From contig JAHDCO010000004.1 in the NCBI GenBank assembly GCA_020629835.1, forward strand, positions 99,186-163,185: DNA of 64,000 nucleotides, given 5' to 3'. A program made the translations under genes and the position numbers. Positions within the stretch are counted from its first letter, which is position 1. Every line of letters starts with the position of its first letter. Shown here piece by piece: positions 33,820 to 42,295 of the stretch. The notes below the pieces were generated by a model, which worked only from the letters and a program-made list of their open reading frames with translations, did not search any database and was not told the origin of the DNA. Source of the DNA: Granulosicoccaceae bacterium (GTDB taxonomy: Bacteria; Pseudomonadota; Gammaproteobacteria; Granulosicoccales; Granulosicoccaceae).

Positions 33820-35256
33820 ATGTCGCGTGATAATAAGAACTTAGTAACGCGCCGTAGCATTTTGGCAACTTGTGGTATTTGGTTGCTTTTGGTTTTAAGC
33901 GCGGCTGTGCATGCACAGCAAGACTTTGGGTTAAGCAATGACAGCGAATCTGCACCGACTGAAACAGTAGCTGAGCCCATAAAATTGGACTCATCAGCCA
34001 GTGTGGATCAGTCCATTCAAACTCGGATAGAGGGCATCTTTTCTCAGCTTGATGATCTTCAGAGCATACAGGTACAGGTCAGCAACAGTGTGGTCACACT
34101 CAGTGGCCAACTCTCATCCCAGGGCGATATTGAAGAGGCACTGGCTCTGGCATCCAAGGTGGAGGGAGTTGCCCAGGTTGATAGTGCGCTAGAGGTTAAC
34201 CGTAGCGTCACTGAGCGATTGGACAAATCCATTGACGACATAACCGAAGGATCTCGGTTCTTTGTTTCCAGTGCCCCGCTCTACGCCATTGCCGCTTTCA
34301 TACTGATCGCCAGTTGGTTCTTTGGGCGGTGGCTGTCCCAGCGCAAGCACCTGCTTAACAAGCTTGCGCCCAATGCATTCATAGCAGATCTGTTTGGTAA
34401 TTTGCTTTGGCTGATGGCGGTTTTTGGTGGACTGGCATGGGCGCTAAGTCTATTGGATGCCACAGAGCTCCTGATGACCATGCTGAGTGCGGCTGGTATT
34501 GTGGGATTGGCAGTCGGTTTTGCGGTGCGCGACACGGTAGAAAATTATATCGCCAGTGTTCTACTGAGTTTAAGAAACCCGTTCAAAGTGAAAGACTATA
34601 TCGCTGTTGACGGACACGAAGGAAGCGTGGCGCGGCTTACATCGCGAGCAACGATTTTAATTACCGCAGACGGCAACCAACTCAGGATTCCTAATGCGAT
34701 AGTGTACAAATCCATCATTGTTAATTACACGCGTAACCCGCTGAGACGTTTCGAGTTTAGTGTTGGTATCGACAGCGCCGACGATATTGCCTTCGCACAG
34801 CATGAAGCCACACAGGCCCTGGCGCAGGTTGTCGGCGTGTTGAATGACCCTGCACCGGTTGTTATCGTTTCAGAGCTTGGTGATTCGAATACCACGCTGC
34901 TGATTCGCGGCTGGGTGGATCAACGCAGCTACGATCTTTTCAAGGTTCGTAGTGAGGCCATCCGTAGTATCAAACACCGCTACGATGAAGCGGGCATCGT
35001 GATGCCCGAACCTATTTATCGCTTAGTGATTCAATCGGCTGAAGGGCTGAACGAAGCTCAATCGAGCGAATCGCTGGCAAACATTTCAGAATCGCCAATG
35101 AAAGAGCGTGTGGGGTCAACGCCAAGGAAAACACCCGACCCTGGCTCAGCGGCTTTGGACTTATCGCCAGAGACAACCATCAACGCCACTATTCAATCAG
35201 AAATAGAGGATTCGGATGAGAAAAATCTCTTGTCCGAAAAAGTTCCACAAGAATAA
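33820..35256 (+). CDS. MscS channel with N-terminal BON domain
   Basis: A 478-residue protein from ATG 33820, preferred over an earlier start at 33691 because it begins a signal peptide ending AVHAQ. A BON domain follows (about 50-115; IQVQVSNSVVTLSGQL), then three or four membrane helices, the MscS pore segment AGIVGLAVGFAVRDTVENYI, the beta domain (YIAVDGHEGSVARL) and a disordered Ser/Pro/Glu tail. The BON domain would lie in the periplasm, where it may sense or tether the envelope. Confidence 0.88.
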   Translation: MSRDNKNLVTRRSILATCGIWLLLVLSAAVHAQQDFGLSNDSESAPTETVAEPIKLDSSASVDQSIQTRIEGIFSQLDDLQSIQVQVSNSVVTLSGQLSSQGDIEEALALASKVEGVAQVDSALEVNRSVTERLDKSIDDITEGSRFFVSSAPLYAIAAFILIASWFFGRWLSQRKHLLNKLAPNAFIADLFGNLLWLMAVFGGLAWALSLLDATELLMTMLSAAGIVGLAVGFAVRDTVENYIASVLLSLRNPFKVKDYIAVDGHEGSVARLTSRATILITADGNQLRIPNAIVYKSIIVNYTRNPLRRFEFSVGIDSADDIAFAQHEATQALAQVVGVLNDPAPVVIVSELGDSNTTLLIRGWVDQRSYDLFKVRSEAIRSIKHRYDEAGIVMPEPIYRLVIQSAEGLNEAQSSESLANISESPMKERVGSTPRKTPDPGSAALDLSPETTINATIQSEIEDSDEKNLLSEKVPQE

Positions 35257-35409
35257 ATCAGGGAGCCATCAGGAAGTGGGGGGTGTAACCCCTGCGAAAC
35301 CTGTGTACGCCAAGCTGATGGCATGTAGAGTTGGCGTCCGCAGGATGTACTTTTTACATTGTTTCGACGTTGCAAAACGTTAAGTTGGCATACTGAAACG
35401 ACTCGCAAA

Positions 35410-36648
35410 ATGCCAATTAAATTGAACGAAAATTCTACAGATCTGTCGCTTACTCGAAATCAGTGGGTCATTGTTATCTCCACGTTTTTTACCAAGCTTG
35501 GAGATTTGTTGCTGAATCCGAAGGTCACCCTGGTTGCATTGGTTCAACAGCTGGGTGGTAACAGCTTGGCTGTGTCGATGATCGTGCCAATTCGGGAATC
35601 TATGTCGATGATTCCGCAGGTGGCTTTAGCTCCACTGCTGAACAAACACTCTCGCTATTTGTTGATGTATCGAGTGGGCGCAATTTTGCAGGCTGTTAGC
35701 GTACTGGCGATAGCGCTTGTCGCCTTGCTTGTAGATGGAGCGCTGGCTGTGTGGGGTATTCTGGCCCTGCTCTTATCATTCAGTGTAGCGCGGTGTTTGT
35801 GTTCTCTGACGTCCAAAGCAATCTTGGGTGAAGCGGTTGAAAAAGGTGAACGAGGCCTAACGACTGGTGCAGCGTCTACCGTTGCAGGGTGTGCTTCTAT
35901 CCTTATCGCCGCAGGTTTCCTGGCGCTGGAGAGCGTGAACACATTTCATATCGGCATCATGTTGTTGTTGGCATCGGTGACCTGGGTGGTTGCGGCTACC
36001 CTGTACGGAATGATTCAGACAGAAATCGAGGGTACCCGTTCGGATCAAAGCCGTTCCTTCCTTCAACGAATCAAGAAACTCGCCAGAGACGATAAGACGT
36101 TCCAAAAATTTATCGTAGTTCGAGCGTTGCTGTTATCGACGGCGTTGCTCGGTCCGTATTTCGTTGTCCTGGCGGGTGGTCTTTCCGGTGGTATATCGAA
36201 GTTCGCGGTGTTACTGATGGCGGCCGGCCTTGCCAGCTTACTGTCATCGGCGGTGTGGGGCAGATTTTCAGATCGTTCATCCAATTCGGTGCTTGCGCTT
36301 GCTGCAACCATTGCCGCAGCCGTAAGCGTATTAGTGGTTGTTGGAGTTCTTACCGTTCCTGAATTGGTCGAAGAATATTATCTTATACCTGTGGCGTATT
36401 TCATCCTGGCTATTGCCCACCAAGGTGTGAGAATCGGGCGTAAAACCTACGTTGTTGATATTGCAAACAACGACAATCGAGTGGATTATGTTGCCGTTAG
36501 TAACACTTGTATAGGCATTTTAATACTACTGGTGGGTGGCATCATTGGCCTTGTTGGCTTTGTCTTGCCGACTACGGGCATCGTGTTGCTGTTGAGCGCC
36601 CTCGGTGCAGCGGGTGCGTATTTTGCGCTGAGGCTTCCTGGCGTATGA
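35410..36648 (+). CDS. MFS transporter
   Basis: A 412-residue protein from ATG 35410 with about twelve hydrophobic helices in two halves joined by a basic loop (about 200-215). A more upstream start (35359) is rejected because it adds a basic, non-family segment. It is probably a member of the major facilitator superfamily; substrate motifs are not clear. Its stop overlaps the next start as ATGA, placing it first in a three-gene unit with the 36645 and 37061 genes. Confidence 0.75.
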   Translation: MPIKLNENSTDLSLTRNQWVIVISTFFTKLGDLLLNPKVTLVALVQQLGGNSLAVSMIVPIRESMSMIPQVALAPLLNKHSRYLLMYRVGAILQAVSVLAIALVALLVDGALAVWGILALLLSFSVARCLCSLTSKAILGEAVEKGERGLTTGAASTVAGCASILIAAGFLALESVNTFHIGIMLLLASVTWVVAATLYGMIQTEIEGTRSDQSRSFLQRIKKLARDDKTFQKFIVVRALLLSTALLGPYFVVLAGGLSGGISKFAVLLMAAGLASLLSSAVWGRFSDRSSNSVLALAATIAAAVSVLVVVGVLTVPELVEEYYLIPVAYFILAIAHQGVRIGRKTYVVDIANNDNRVDYVAVSNTCIGILILLVGGIIGLVGFVLPTTGIVLLLSALGAAGAYFALRLPGV

Positions 36649-37064
36649 ATCAGTCAATCGTCCGCTTCACTTTTATTGCATTTATTATTTTTTGCGTATG
36701 GGTGACTGCACTGGTATTGCTAAGTCCACAATGGTTTGGTAATCGCGCATCAATCCCAGTAAACGAGCGTACGGCGAATCAGGGAATGACAGATAAAAGC
36801 GATATGACGGCTTGGTCTCTCAAACCCGCTCTCATTGTTAACCCATTACAAACTGACTTAGGCGGGGAATTGTATTTTGGAACCGATATACCTGCGTTGA
36901 AGAACCTGGTTCTTACTGTTGAGGCTCAGACAAACGCTTCATCCAAGGCTACTTTAAGCCCCCTCCAGAGTGCGGTGAACGCGGGTGATAGTGTGACCCA
37001 GTCTTCCTTCGCCCGATCAGTTACCGCCACCTATCCCACCCAGTCACAAAGTTATCTTGAATGA
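36645..37064 (+). CDS. Single-pass membrane protein of unknown function
   Basis: A 139-residue protein from ATG 36645. One N-terminal hydrophobic helix (about 7-29) serves as a signal anchor, followed by a polar Ser/Thr/Asn-rich domain probably in the periplasm. No family recognised. Both junctions are ATGA overlaps with the MFS gene and the DUF4112 gene, so translation is coupled and the product may work with one of them. Confidence 0.68.
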   Translation: MNQSIVRFTFIAFIIFCVWVTALVLLSPQWFGNRASIPVNERTANQGMTDKSDMTAWSLKPALIVNPLQTDLGGELYFGTDIPALKNLVLTVEAQTNASSKATLSPLQSAVNAGDSVTQSSFARSVTATYPTQSQSYLE

Positions 37065-37537
37065 AAAAAGCACCGCCAGTATCAACCCCTGCCGTCCCGC
37101 CGTCGCTGGAGAAATTGAGCCGTCTTATGGATTCTTCCATTCGGCTCCCCGGGGGATACCGGATTGGTTGGGATGGCATCATCGGATTAGTGCCAGGTAT
37201 TGGCGACGCAGTCGGACTGGGAATATCGCTTTACATACTCTTCGGTGCACAGCGAGCCGGCGCTTCAAGCGCCACACTCGCGCGTATGGCAGCGAACGTG
37301 GGCATAGAAACATTGTTAGGCTCTGTTCCAGTTTTGGGCGACTTATTTGATTTCGTGTTTAAAGCTAACAATCGGAATATGCGCTTGTTGCAAAATCAAA
37401 TTGCGATGCCGGAAAAAACAGACAAACGCAGCAAGCGATCGCTTTACCTTGTGGCCTTAGTGCTACTCGTCGTCGTGATACTGCTTATTGCTCTGTTTGT
37501 CAGAGTCATATCAGCGTTGTTTGGCTTGATTTTTTAG
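37061..37537 (+). CDS. DUF4112 protein
   Basis: A 158-residue protein with the DUF4112 core: LMDSSIRLPGGYRIGWDG, LVPGIGDAVGLGIS and SVPVLGDLFDFVFKANNRN, then a C-terminal hydrophobic helix (about 130-155). The function of the family is unknown; it is often near stress and envelope genes. Its start overlaps the upstream stop as ATGA. Confidence 0.88.
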   Translation: MKKAPPVSTPAVPPSLEKLSRLMDSSIRLPGGYRIGWDGIIGLVPGIGDAVGLGISLYILFGAQRAGASSATLARMAANVGIETLLGSVPVLGDLFDFVFKANNRNMRLLQNQIAMPEKTDKRSKRSLYLVALVLLVVVILLIALFVRVISALFGLIF

Positions 37538-37627
37538 AGCCTGGTCCCTCAACTTATTGCCCGTGTGTATAACCGCGGCGGGCATTCACTCAAATTAGTC
37601 TTACGTTATCAAAAATAGGAAATATTT

Positions 37628-37807
37628 ATGGGTTATCAACTGGGTGGTTTTTTTGGTTTTATTGTTCTGCTTCTAAGCATTTGGGCAATCATAAAAATTG
37701 CGTCCAGCAGTGCAAGCACGACACGCAAAGTTATTTGGATTGCCGTGGTGTTGTTGCTGCCTCTGTTGGGATTGATTGTTTGGTATTTTGTGGGGCCAAA
37801 GGGGTAG
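37628..37807 (+). CDS. PLDc_N-type small membrane protein
   Basis: A 59-residue protein with two hydrophobic helices (about 4-24 and 35-55) and the ending WIAVVLLLPLLGLIVWYFVGPKG, split here by the loop of Ser and Ala residues. This matches the PLDc_N domain, the membrane-anchoring part of cardiolipin synthase that often occurs alone. An AGGAAA ribosome site lies upstream and a strong terminator follows. Confidence 0.85.
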   Translation: MGYQLGGFFGFIVLLLSIWAIIKIASSSASTTRKVIWIAVVLLLPLLGLIVWYFVGPKG

Positions 37808-37872
37808 CTGTTGCTACCTTCGTACTTCAAGCCGCTTAGGACGGCCGCAACCTATCAATCAACAATGAGTGA

Positions 37873-37911
37873 AAAAGGCCTTGCCCACCGTGCTTGTGGG
37901 CAAGGCCTTTT
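37873..37911. terminator. Bidirectional Rho-independent terminator
   Basis: A perfect 16-bp stem (AAAAGGCCTTGCCCAC paired with GTGGGCAAGGCCTTTT) with a 7-base loop lies between the PLDc_N gene and the convergent gene ending at 37918. A- and T-runs flank it, so it can stop transcription from both sides. Confidence 0.92.
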
Positions 37912-37917
37912 CGTTAT

Positions 37918-38955
37918 TTAAGCCGATTCAGATTCTTCGACTGTAGTTTCCCTACTTCTTCTTGCGGCCGCACTACCAGCACAGGCTGCCAGTAATCCAA
38001 GTAGCGATGCTGCCGCTGCAGCCCATGCCGCAGAGGATACCGCTTCAGAACTCTGCTCAGCCATTTGTAGTGCTTCTGTTCGCGCGGCTTGCATTGCTGC
38101 CTCCACTTCCTGGGTAGCGGTTGTTGCCATTTCTTGCGCCTCGGTGATTAGTGCTTGCGCCTCGCCTTCACTGATTCCCAAACGGGACTGTACTTCAGTT
38201 TGCAATGCAGAAACATCCTCTTGCGAGATCACAGCCTCAGAGCCACCAAACAGCTTGTCTACCAGTTGATTTAGCTCACGAGCTGCACCAGCGGGTGAGC
38301 TCGTGATCGCTTCCCGAGTTTGCTGCACGGCAGTTTGAGCCTCATCCAGTTCTTCCGCGCTAACGACGTTGCGCGCAACACCTGTCAGTTCATCCATCAG
38401 ATTTGATCGGGTCAGGCCTTGCTGCTCCAGCGCCTCACGTAGTCTCGGTGGCATCTGATCAGGTAGTAATTCATCGGCCGACACATCGTCCGGGATAACC
38501 GCGGCTACTGTCGTTGCCGCAGCTTGTGACGCGTTGGAGACCGCTGATACAGCGCCTCCCGCAATTGACGCGACTGCAGTGGTGGCAAAGTACACAGCTG
38601 CGATGGTTGCGATGGCCCAGACTGATGCGCCGTGTAGCATTCGCGATACCGCTTTTAGGTTCCCGGCCAATCGCGCTGCTACGTAGCCGCCGGCAGCGAG
38701 CGCGGTAAGCTGTGAAGCCACAGTGAACGCGGTTGAACCGACGGCCATTCCACCGACTGGATTTGGGTCAGACTGCGGGTCGAACGCGGCCGCCCCAAGG
38801 GCGGCTCCGATCAGCGTAAATAAAATCATCAGTCCAGTAGCGATCACGGCTCCGGCGAAGATGGCGCCCCAGGATACCGCTGGCTCGCGCGGTCTTAGCG
38901 CTTCAGTGTAATACGCCGGTGCAGCAATACCGGCCGTTGAATCGTAGGTATTCAT
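37918..38955 (-). CDS. Ala-rich membrane protein of unknown function
   Basis: A 345-residue protein. A two-helix N-terminal block (WGAIFAGAVIATGLMILF; then SQLTALAAGGYVAARLAG and a third helix near 110-135) is followed by a long Ala/Glu/Gln-rich helical domain (about 160-310) and one C-terminal helix (about 312-332) ending in a polar tail. No named family is certain. It is the last gene of a four-gene minus-strand unit whose starts and stops all overlap (4, 4 and 1 bases). Confidence 0.75.
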   Translation of the reverse strand: MNTYDSTAGIAAPAYYTEALRPREPAVSWGAIFAGAVIATGLMILFTLIGAALGAAAFDPQSDPNPVGGMAVGSTAFTVASQLTALAAGGYVAARLAGNLKAVSRMLHGASVWAIATIAAVYFATTAVASIAGGAVSAVSNASQAAATTVAAVIPDDVSADELLPDQMPPRLREALEQQGLTRSNLMDELTGVARNVVSAEELDEAQTAVQQTREAITSSPAGAARELNQLVDKLFGGSEAVISQEDVSALQTEVQSRLGISEGEAQALITEAQEMATTATQEVEAAMQAARTEALQMAEQSSEAVSSAAWAAAAASLLGLLAACAGSAAARRSRETTVEESESA

Positions 38956-40073
38956 ACGGGCTCGCCTTTGTTGTAAGAAGGCTTGTGAGTAAATTCATCG
39001 CCTGCAGAGTCACCATCTTCACTGTTACTCAGGTTGTCCAGCGAATGCTTAATATCCGCTTTGGCGTCCGCTGCACCTTCCTCGATCTTTTCCCGAGTCT
39101 GCGCCATGGTTTCCAGGGCTGTCGCTTTGGCGCGGTCGATGGTGTCTTTGGCTTGCCCACCTAAATGCCGCGTTTCTGTTTCAGTCTTGGGTAGCAACGC
39201 GCCGATTAACGCGCCTGCTGAAATCCCGAGGATTGCGGTAACAATCGGATTGTTCTTTAAGTAATCTGCAGTGTCCTTGGCTGCATACTCAGCTTGTCCG
39301 CGCCATTCTTCAGATGTTTGTTGCAATTCAGAAGCGGCCAGTCGCGCCCGCTCTCGCATCAGTATGGCGTGTTGAGTTGCGTCAGCTCGCAGCTGTTTGT
39401 ATTTCGCTTCGCTCTCCTCACTCATATCCGATGCCTTGCCGCTAAGTTCTTCGACAGCAGAAGTGAGTTGATCAAGTATCGACGCGCCAGAATCATCGTT
39501 ATCTTCCTGACTGTACGAGAAGCGATGTTGACCCTCATAACTTCCCACCGGCGATGGACTGCTTGACGCCTGAGAGTAGTTTAAGTTGCGCGCTGATTGA
39601 TCCATGTCAGATCCATAACCGTCAGGGGAGTTAGGCCGGTTGGTTGATACGGCGCCGGTATCCAGCTCATCGTCAGAGTAACCGTGGCGCAGATTGTTTA
39701 GCGCTGAACGTTGTCGTGCCGAAGGCCCGCGGCTGTGTGGCCTACGATGGTTAGGGTAACGGTGATAGTCGTCATCGTATGTGCGGTTTCGGCTTGTGGA
39801 CGCAGCAAGCCATGCCAGCGCGGCACCGGTTACGATAAATGGCGCGGGGTTTTGCTTAAAGCTGCGTCCTAGTGTGTTGGCTAGATCGCCTGCATGCTCG
39901 CGCATTAAATCCATGCCCTGGTCGACGACCTGCTGTGGGGACAATCGCCCTTCCAGTTCATCCAGCGTTTGAGAAATTTCTGCGCGTTTGCGATCGTTGT
40001 GTTGTTCTATGTGTCTGGGATCTGTGTGTTCGCTAACACCGAGTGCGCTGCCGTTGTGTTGTGTATGGCTCAT
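38952..40073 (-). CDS. DUF3618-like membrane protein
   Basis: A 373-residue protein. The N-terminal 90 residues match DUF3618: ISQTLDELEGRLSPQQVVDQ and a hydrophobic segment after NPAPFIVTG. Then comes a polar, disordered Ser/Asp/Tyr-rich linker (about 95-200), an amphipathic helical region and a second hydrophobic segment (ILGISAGALIGALL, about 290-303). The function is unknown. Its stop overlaps the next start by 4 bases. Confidence 0.82.
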   Translation of the reverse strand: MSHTQHNGSALGVSEHTDPRHIEQHNDRKRAEISQTLDELEGRLSPQQVVDQGMDLMREHAGDLANTLGRSFKQNPAPFIVTGAALAWLAASTSRNRTYDDDYHRYPNHRRPHSRGPSARQRSALNNLRHGYSDDELDTGAVSTNRPNSPDGYGSDMDQSARNLNYSQASSSPSPVGSYEGQHRFSYSQEDNDDSGASILDQLTSAVEELSGKASDMSEESEAKYKQLRADATQHAILMRERARLAASELQQTSEEWRGQAEYAAKDTADYLKNNPIVTAILGISAGALIGALLPKTETETRHLGGQAKDTIDRAKATALETMAQTREKIEEGAADAKADIKHSLDNLSNSEDGDSAGDEFTHKPSYNKGEPV

Positions 40074-40501
40074 GAAAATTTCTCCTGTATCGTGTTTTTG
40101 TCTTTCTCCAGTGATGACTGAAGGCGAGTGGGGGTTAAGTTGTCAGTGGAAAACTTATCGGCACTTGATTTAAGTAGCAATGCACCTGCTCCTGTAGCTA
40201 CTAGTCCCACAATCAGTGCGGCAATCCACAGTTCGATGCCGAATAACTCTGCAGTACCGAGTACGACAAAAGCGATAAGTGTCAGAGTACCGGCGGTCAC
40301 TAACGCGGTACCGATGCCTAAGCCCATTGCACCTTTCTTCGCATCGTTGACTGACTCGCGTAGCTCAGCCTTGGCAAGCAAGACCTCACCGCGTAGCAAT
40401 TCAGTCAGGTCAGTGGCTAAGCTGGACAACAAACCCTTTGCGGTTTTTTCGTCGCCGTGCAGCGTAGTCTTTTCAACTTGTGGCTGAATATTTGCGCTCA
40501 T
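40070..40501 (-). CDS. Phage holin superfamily III-like (PF07332) membrane protein
   Basis: A 143-residue protein with LLSSLATDLTELLRGEVLLAKAEL, read in parts as the amphipathic N-terminus, then two hydrophobic helices (about 60-82 and 88-110). This is the YqjE/PF07332 layout, often placed beside DUF3618 and DUF883 genes. Despite the holin-X name there is no sign of phage here. It overlaps the upstream stop as TAATG and the downstream start by 4 bases. Confidence 0.82.
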   Translation of the reverse strand: MSANIQPQVEKTTLHGDEKTAKGLLSSLATDLTELLRGEVLLAKAELRESVNDAKKGAMGLGIGTALVTAGTLTLIAFVVLGTAELFGIELWIAALIVGLVATGAGALLLKSSADKFSTDNLTPTRLQSSLEKDKNTIQEKFS

Positions 40502-41058
40502 TACACTTGCTCCGTGTTGACAGGGCTAGACACTGTTGAATTCTGAACAGGTACGTTCTCTGACCTGAAGCCCGGACCATTCATGGAATGGTTCATCGAT
40601 TGTGTTTGGTGTGTTTGTTCGGAGGTATCAACACCCGCCTTCAGGAAGCGGGATAACATGAGTCCCGTCGCTACGCTGCCCAACATAAAAGCGGTTGGAT
40701 TGTTGCGTGCCAATCGTCTCACGTCGCTGGCTAGCTCATTAACGCTTTTCGATTCAATCTTGCTGGAAAAACCGGACAACTGCTCTGACAGTTCGGTTGC
40801 GTAATGCGCAAATGGGTGGTTCTGTGCATCCAGGTTCTCAGCTGCACCATCAAGAGCGCTGCTCAGCGCATCCGCTTGCCGCCCTAAAGCATTTTTGCCG
40901 GTTTCGGCGTGGCGCTTGGCTTCATTTTCCGCTGTATTGCTGAGTGATGCTTTAACATCGGCTGCGTCAGCGGCTAAGTTTTCTTTTAGCTTATTAGCCT
41001 CTTGCTTAAACTCTTTCGTGCTTACCGATTCGTCAGATGTGTTTTCTCTGCTGTCCAT
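40501..41058 (-). CDS. DUF883-like protein
   Basis: A 185-residue protein, largely a charged amphipathic helix rich in Ala, Glu and Lys (1-110), followed by a short hydrophobic segment (NPTAFMLGSVATGLMLSRFL, about 125-144) and a Ser/Asn/Gln tail. The layout is that of an extended DUF883 protein. It is the first gene of the four-gene overlapping unit 37918-41058 and ends in TAATG with the next start. Confidence 0.75.
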   Translation of the reverse strand: MDSRENTSDESVSTKEFKQEANKLKENLAADAADVKASLSNTAENEAKRHAETGKNALGRQADALSSALDGAAENLDAQNHPFAHYATELSEQLSGFSSKIESKSVNELASDVRRLARNNPTAFMLGSVATGLMLSRFLKAGVDTSEQTHQTQSMNHSMNGPGFRSENVPVQNSTVSSPVNTEQV

Positions 41059-41317
41059 ATTAGCCTCTTATGAAGGTATGAATGAGTTGTCTCAAAGCTG
41101 GTGCGTTTGAGATTGTTCATAAACACGTTAAAGATGAAAGCCGAATATCGAAAGGCCAGAGGCATTATTTTCCGTTGAATTTGAACTATCTACATCGAAT
41201 TCTTAAAACGCGTGGCGCTTGAGCTGCGCGCAGTTTGTTTAATCGGAACCTGAGGTAACGCTCAACATCCCGGTCAGTGCCAGCAACGGCTAGTGTTCTG
41301 TAATATTTAACAAGTGC

Positions 41318-41364
41318 AAAAAAAAAGCGGTTCCACAACACCGTTTGTATTGTGGAGGCCGCTT
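41318..41364 (-). terminator. Rho-independent terminator of the PNPOx-like gene
   Basis: On the minus strand, arms AAGCGG and TCCACAA-type form a two-part stem (6 bp and 7 bp with a small internal loop) followed by nine T. It lies about 115 bases after the stop at 41480, with the tandem repeat in between. Confidence 0.85.
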
Positions 41365-41371
41365 CTGCTAT

Positions 41372-41437
41372 CTGCTACTGCTACTGCTACTGCTACTTGC
41401 TACTTGCTACTTGCTACTTGCTACTTGCTACTTGCTA
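41372..41437. repeat. Compound short tandem repeat (CTGCTA)4(CTTGCTA)6
   Basis: Four copies of the 6-base unit CTGCTA (41372-41395) pass directly into six copies of the 7-base unit CTTGCTA (41396-41437). The two units differ by one inserted T. It lies in the 3' untranslated part of the PNPOx-like transcript, upstream of its terminator. Units of this kind are prone to slippage, so copy number may vary among strains. It is not a CRISPR array. Confidence 0.93.
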
Positions 41438-41479
41438 CTGCGTTTTAGTTGTTACGGCTTCAATTGCCGTAAGAGCATT

Positions 41480-42061
41480 TTACAGGTTCGTTTCAGCGTT
41501 TAGCTTTGGGTTGTTATCAGGCGTCTTTTTTCCAGAAACTAAAGAAGAGATTACCTGCCATCCAAATTTGAGTCCTTTACTTCCGGAGAAATCCCAATAC
41601 TCACCATGGTCTGGTGTGAATTCAATTAAACGAATATCAGCCTGTTCTGGCCCTTCGGGGTACCAGATTTTCCAAGCGGGAGAGTACAGTGATTTTATCC
41701 GTTCTCTGTCGTTACTAATGACAGCCGAGCCATTTAACGACACGTAGGTGGTGGACGATTGCAGCATCACACCCACGGATGCGTTTTGCTGAATTTCAGC
41801 AACCTTCTCGGTATCTAGTGAGGTGGAGAAGGTAATCTGCCCGGTCTGCTCATCGAAATCGGCTAAAGACATGGGGCGGCCTTGCAGGACGCCAGTATGT
41901 TGGGTAACCAGCATGCCGGTGTTGAATTCATCAATTAGGTTTAACAGCGTTTTTTCAGTTTCGTGACTCATTTGGATGCGATGTGTTTTGTTGACGTGCG
42001 ATGACGGTAAAGCACGCCCAGGCACTGAGTCACTTTCGATGTAAAAATTTCGCGGGGTCAT
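41480..42061 (-). CDS. General stress protein 26-like, PNPOx-fold flavin-binding protein
   Basis: A 193-residue protein of the pyridoxamine 5'-phosphate oxidase-like fold: MSLADFDEQTGQITFSTS, STTYVSLNGSAVI and the ending KFGWQVISSLVSGK fit the stress protein 26 group, which bind FMN or FAD. ATG 42061 has a GGAAGAG ribosome site close by; the family's usual start corresponds to ATG 41971, which lacks one. The choice adds about 30 polar residues. It stands alone, with the repeat and terminator downstream. Confidence 0.83.
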   Translation of the reverse strand: MTPRNFYIESDSVPGRALPSSHVNKTHRIQMSHETEKTLLNLIDEFNTGMLVTQHTGVLQGRPMSLADFDEQTGQITFSTSLDTEKVAEIQQNASVGVMLQSSTTYVSLNGSAVISNDRERIKSLYSPAWKIWYPEGPEQADIRLIEFTPDHGEYWDFSGSKGLKFGWQVISSLVSGKKTPDNNPKLNAETNL

Positions 42062-42295
42062 GGCGTCTCTTCCGATTGTCAAAGCACCCCCTTTTTCTTT
42101 TTAGTGAACCCGAAGAGTTTCTGATAGTCTACGAAAGGCACAGGAGTGGTTTTGTCGCCACCGCCCTAAAGTGGTGCTGTAGCAAGCCTTACGAGGGTTG
42201 CACGGGTCTGTGTTCTCTAAAATTGGGTTAGATACGCGAACAGCGTGCGCAAAGCTCTGGCCGCACTATCCAGGCACATCTAAAGGAGTCACTGT

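Larger units (their letters stand above)
41059..41479. other. Intergenic region with terminator and tandem repeat
   Basis: About 420 bases between the DUF883-like gene start and the PNPOx-like gene stop. It holds the promoter of the four-gene unit (41059-41310), a minus-strand terminator (41318-41364), and a short tandem repeat (41372-41437). No open frame here looks coding. Confidence 0.5.

Noticed and set aside
40070..40501. Prophage holin
   Set aside because: The PF07332 name is misleading; no endolysin, integrase or structural phage gene is near.
41372..41437. CRISPR array
   Set aside because: Units are only 6 and 7 bases long and run without spacers, and no cas genes are near.
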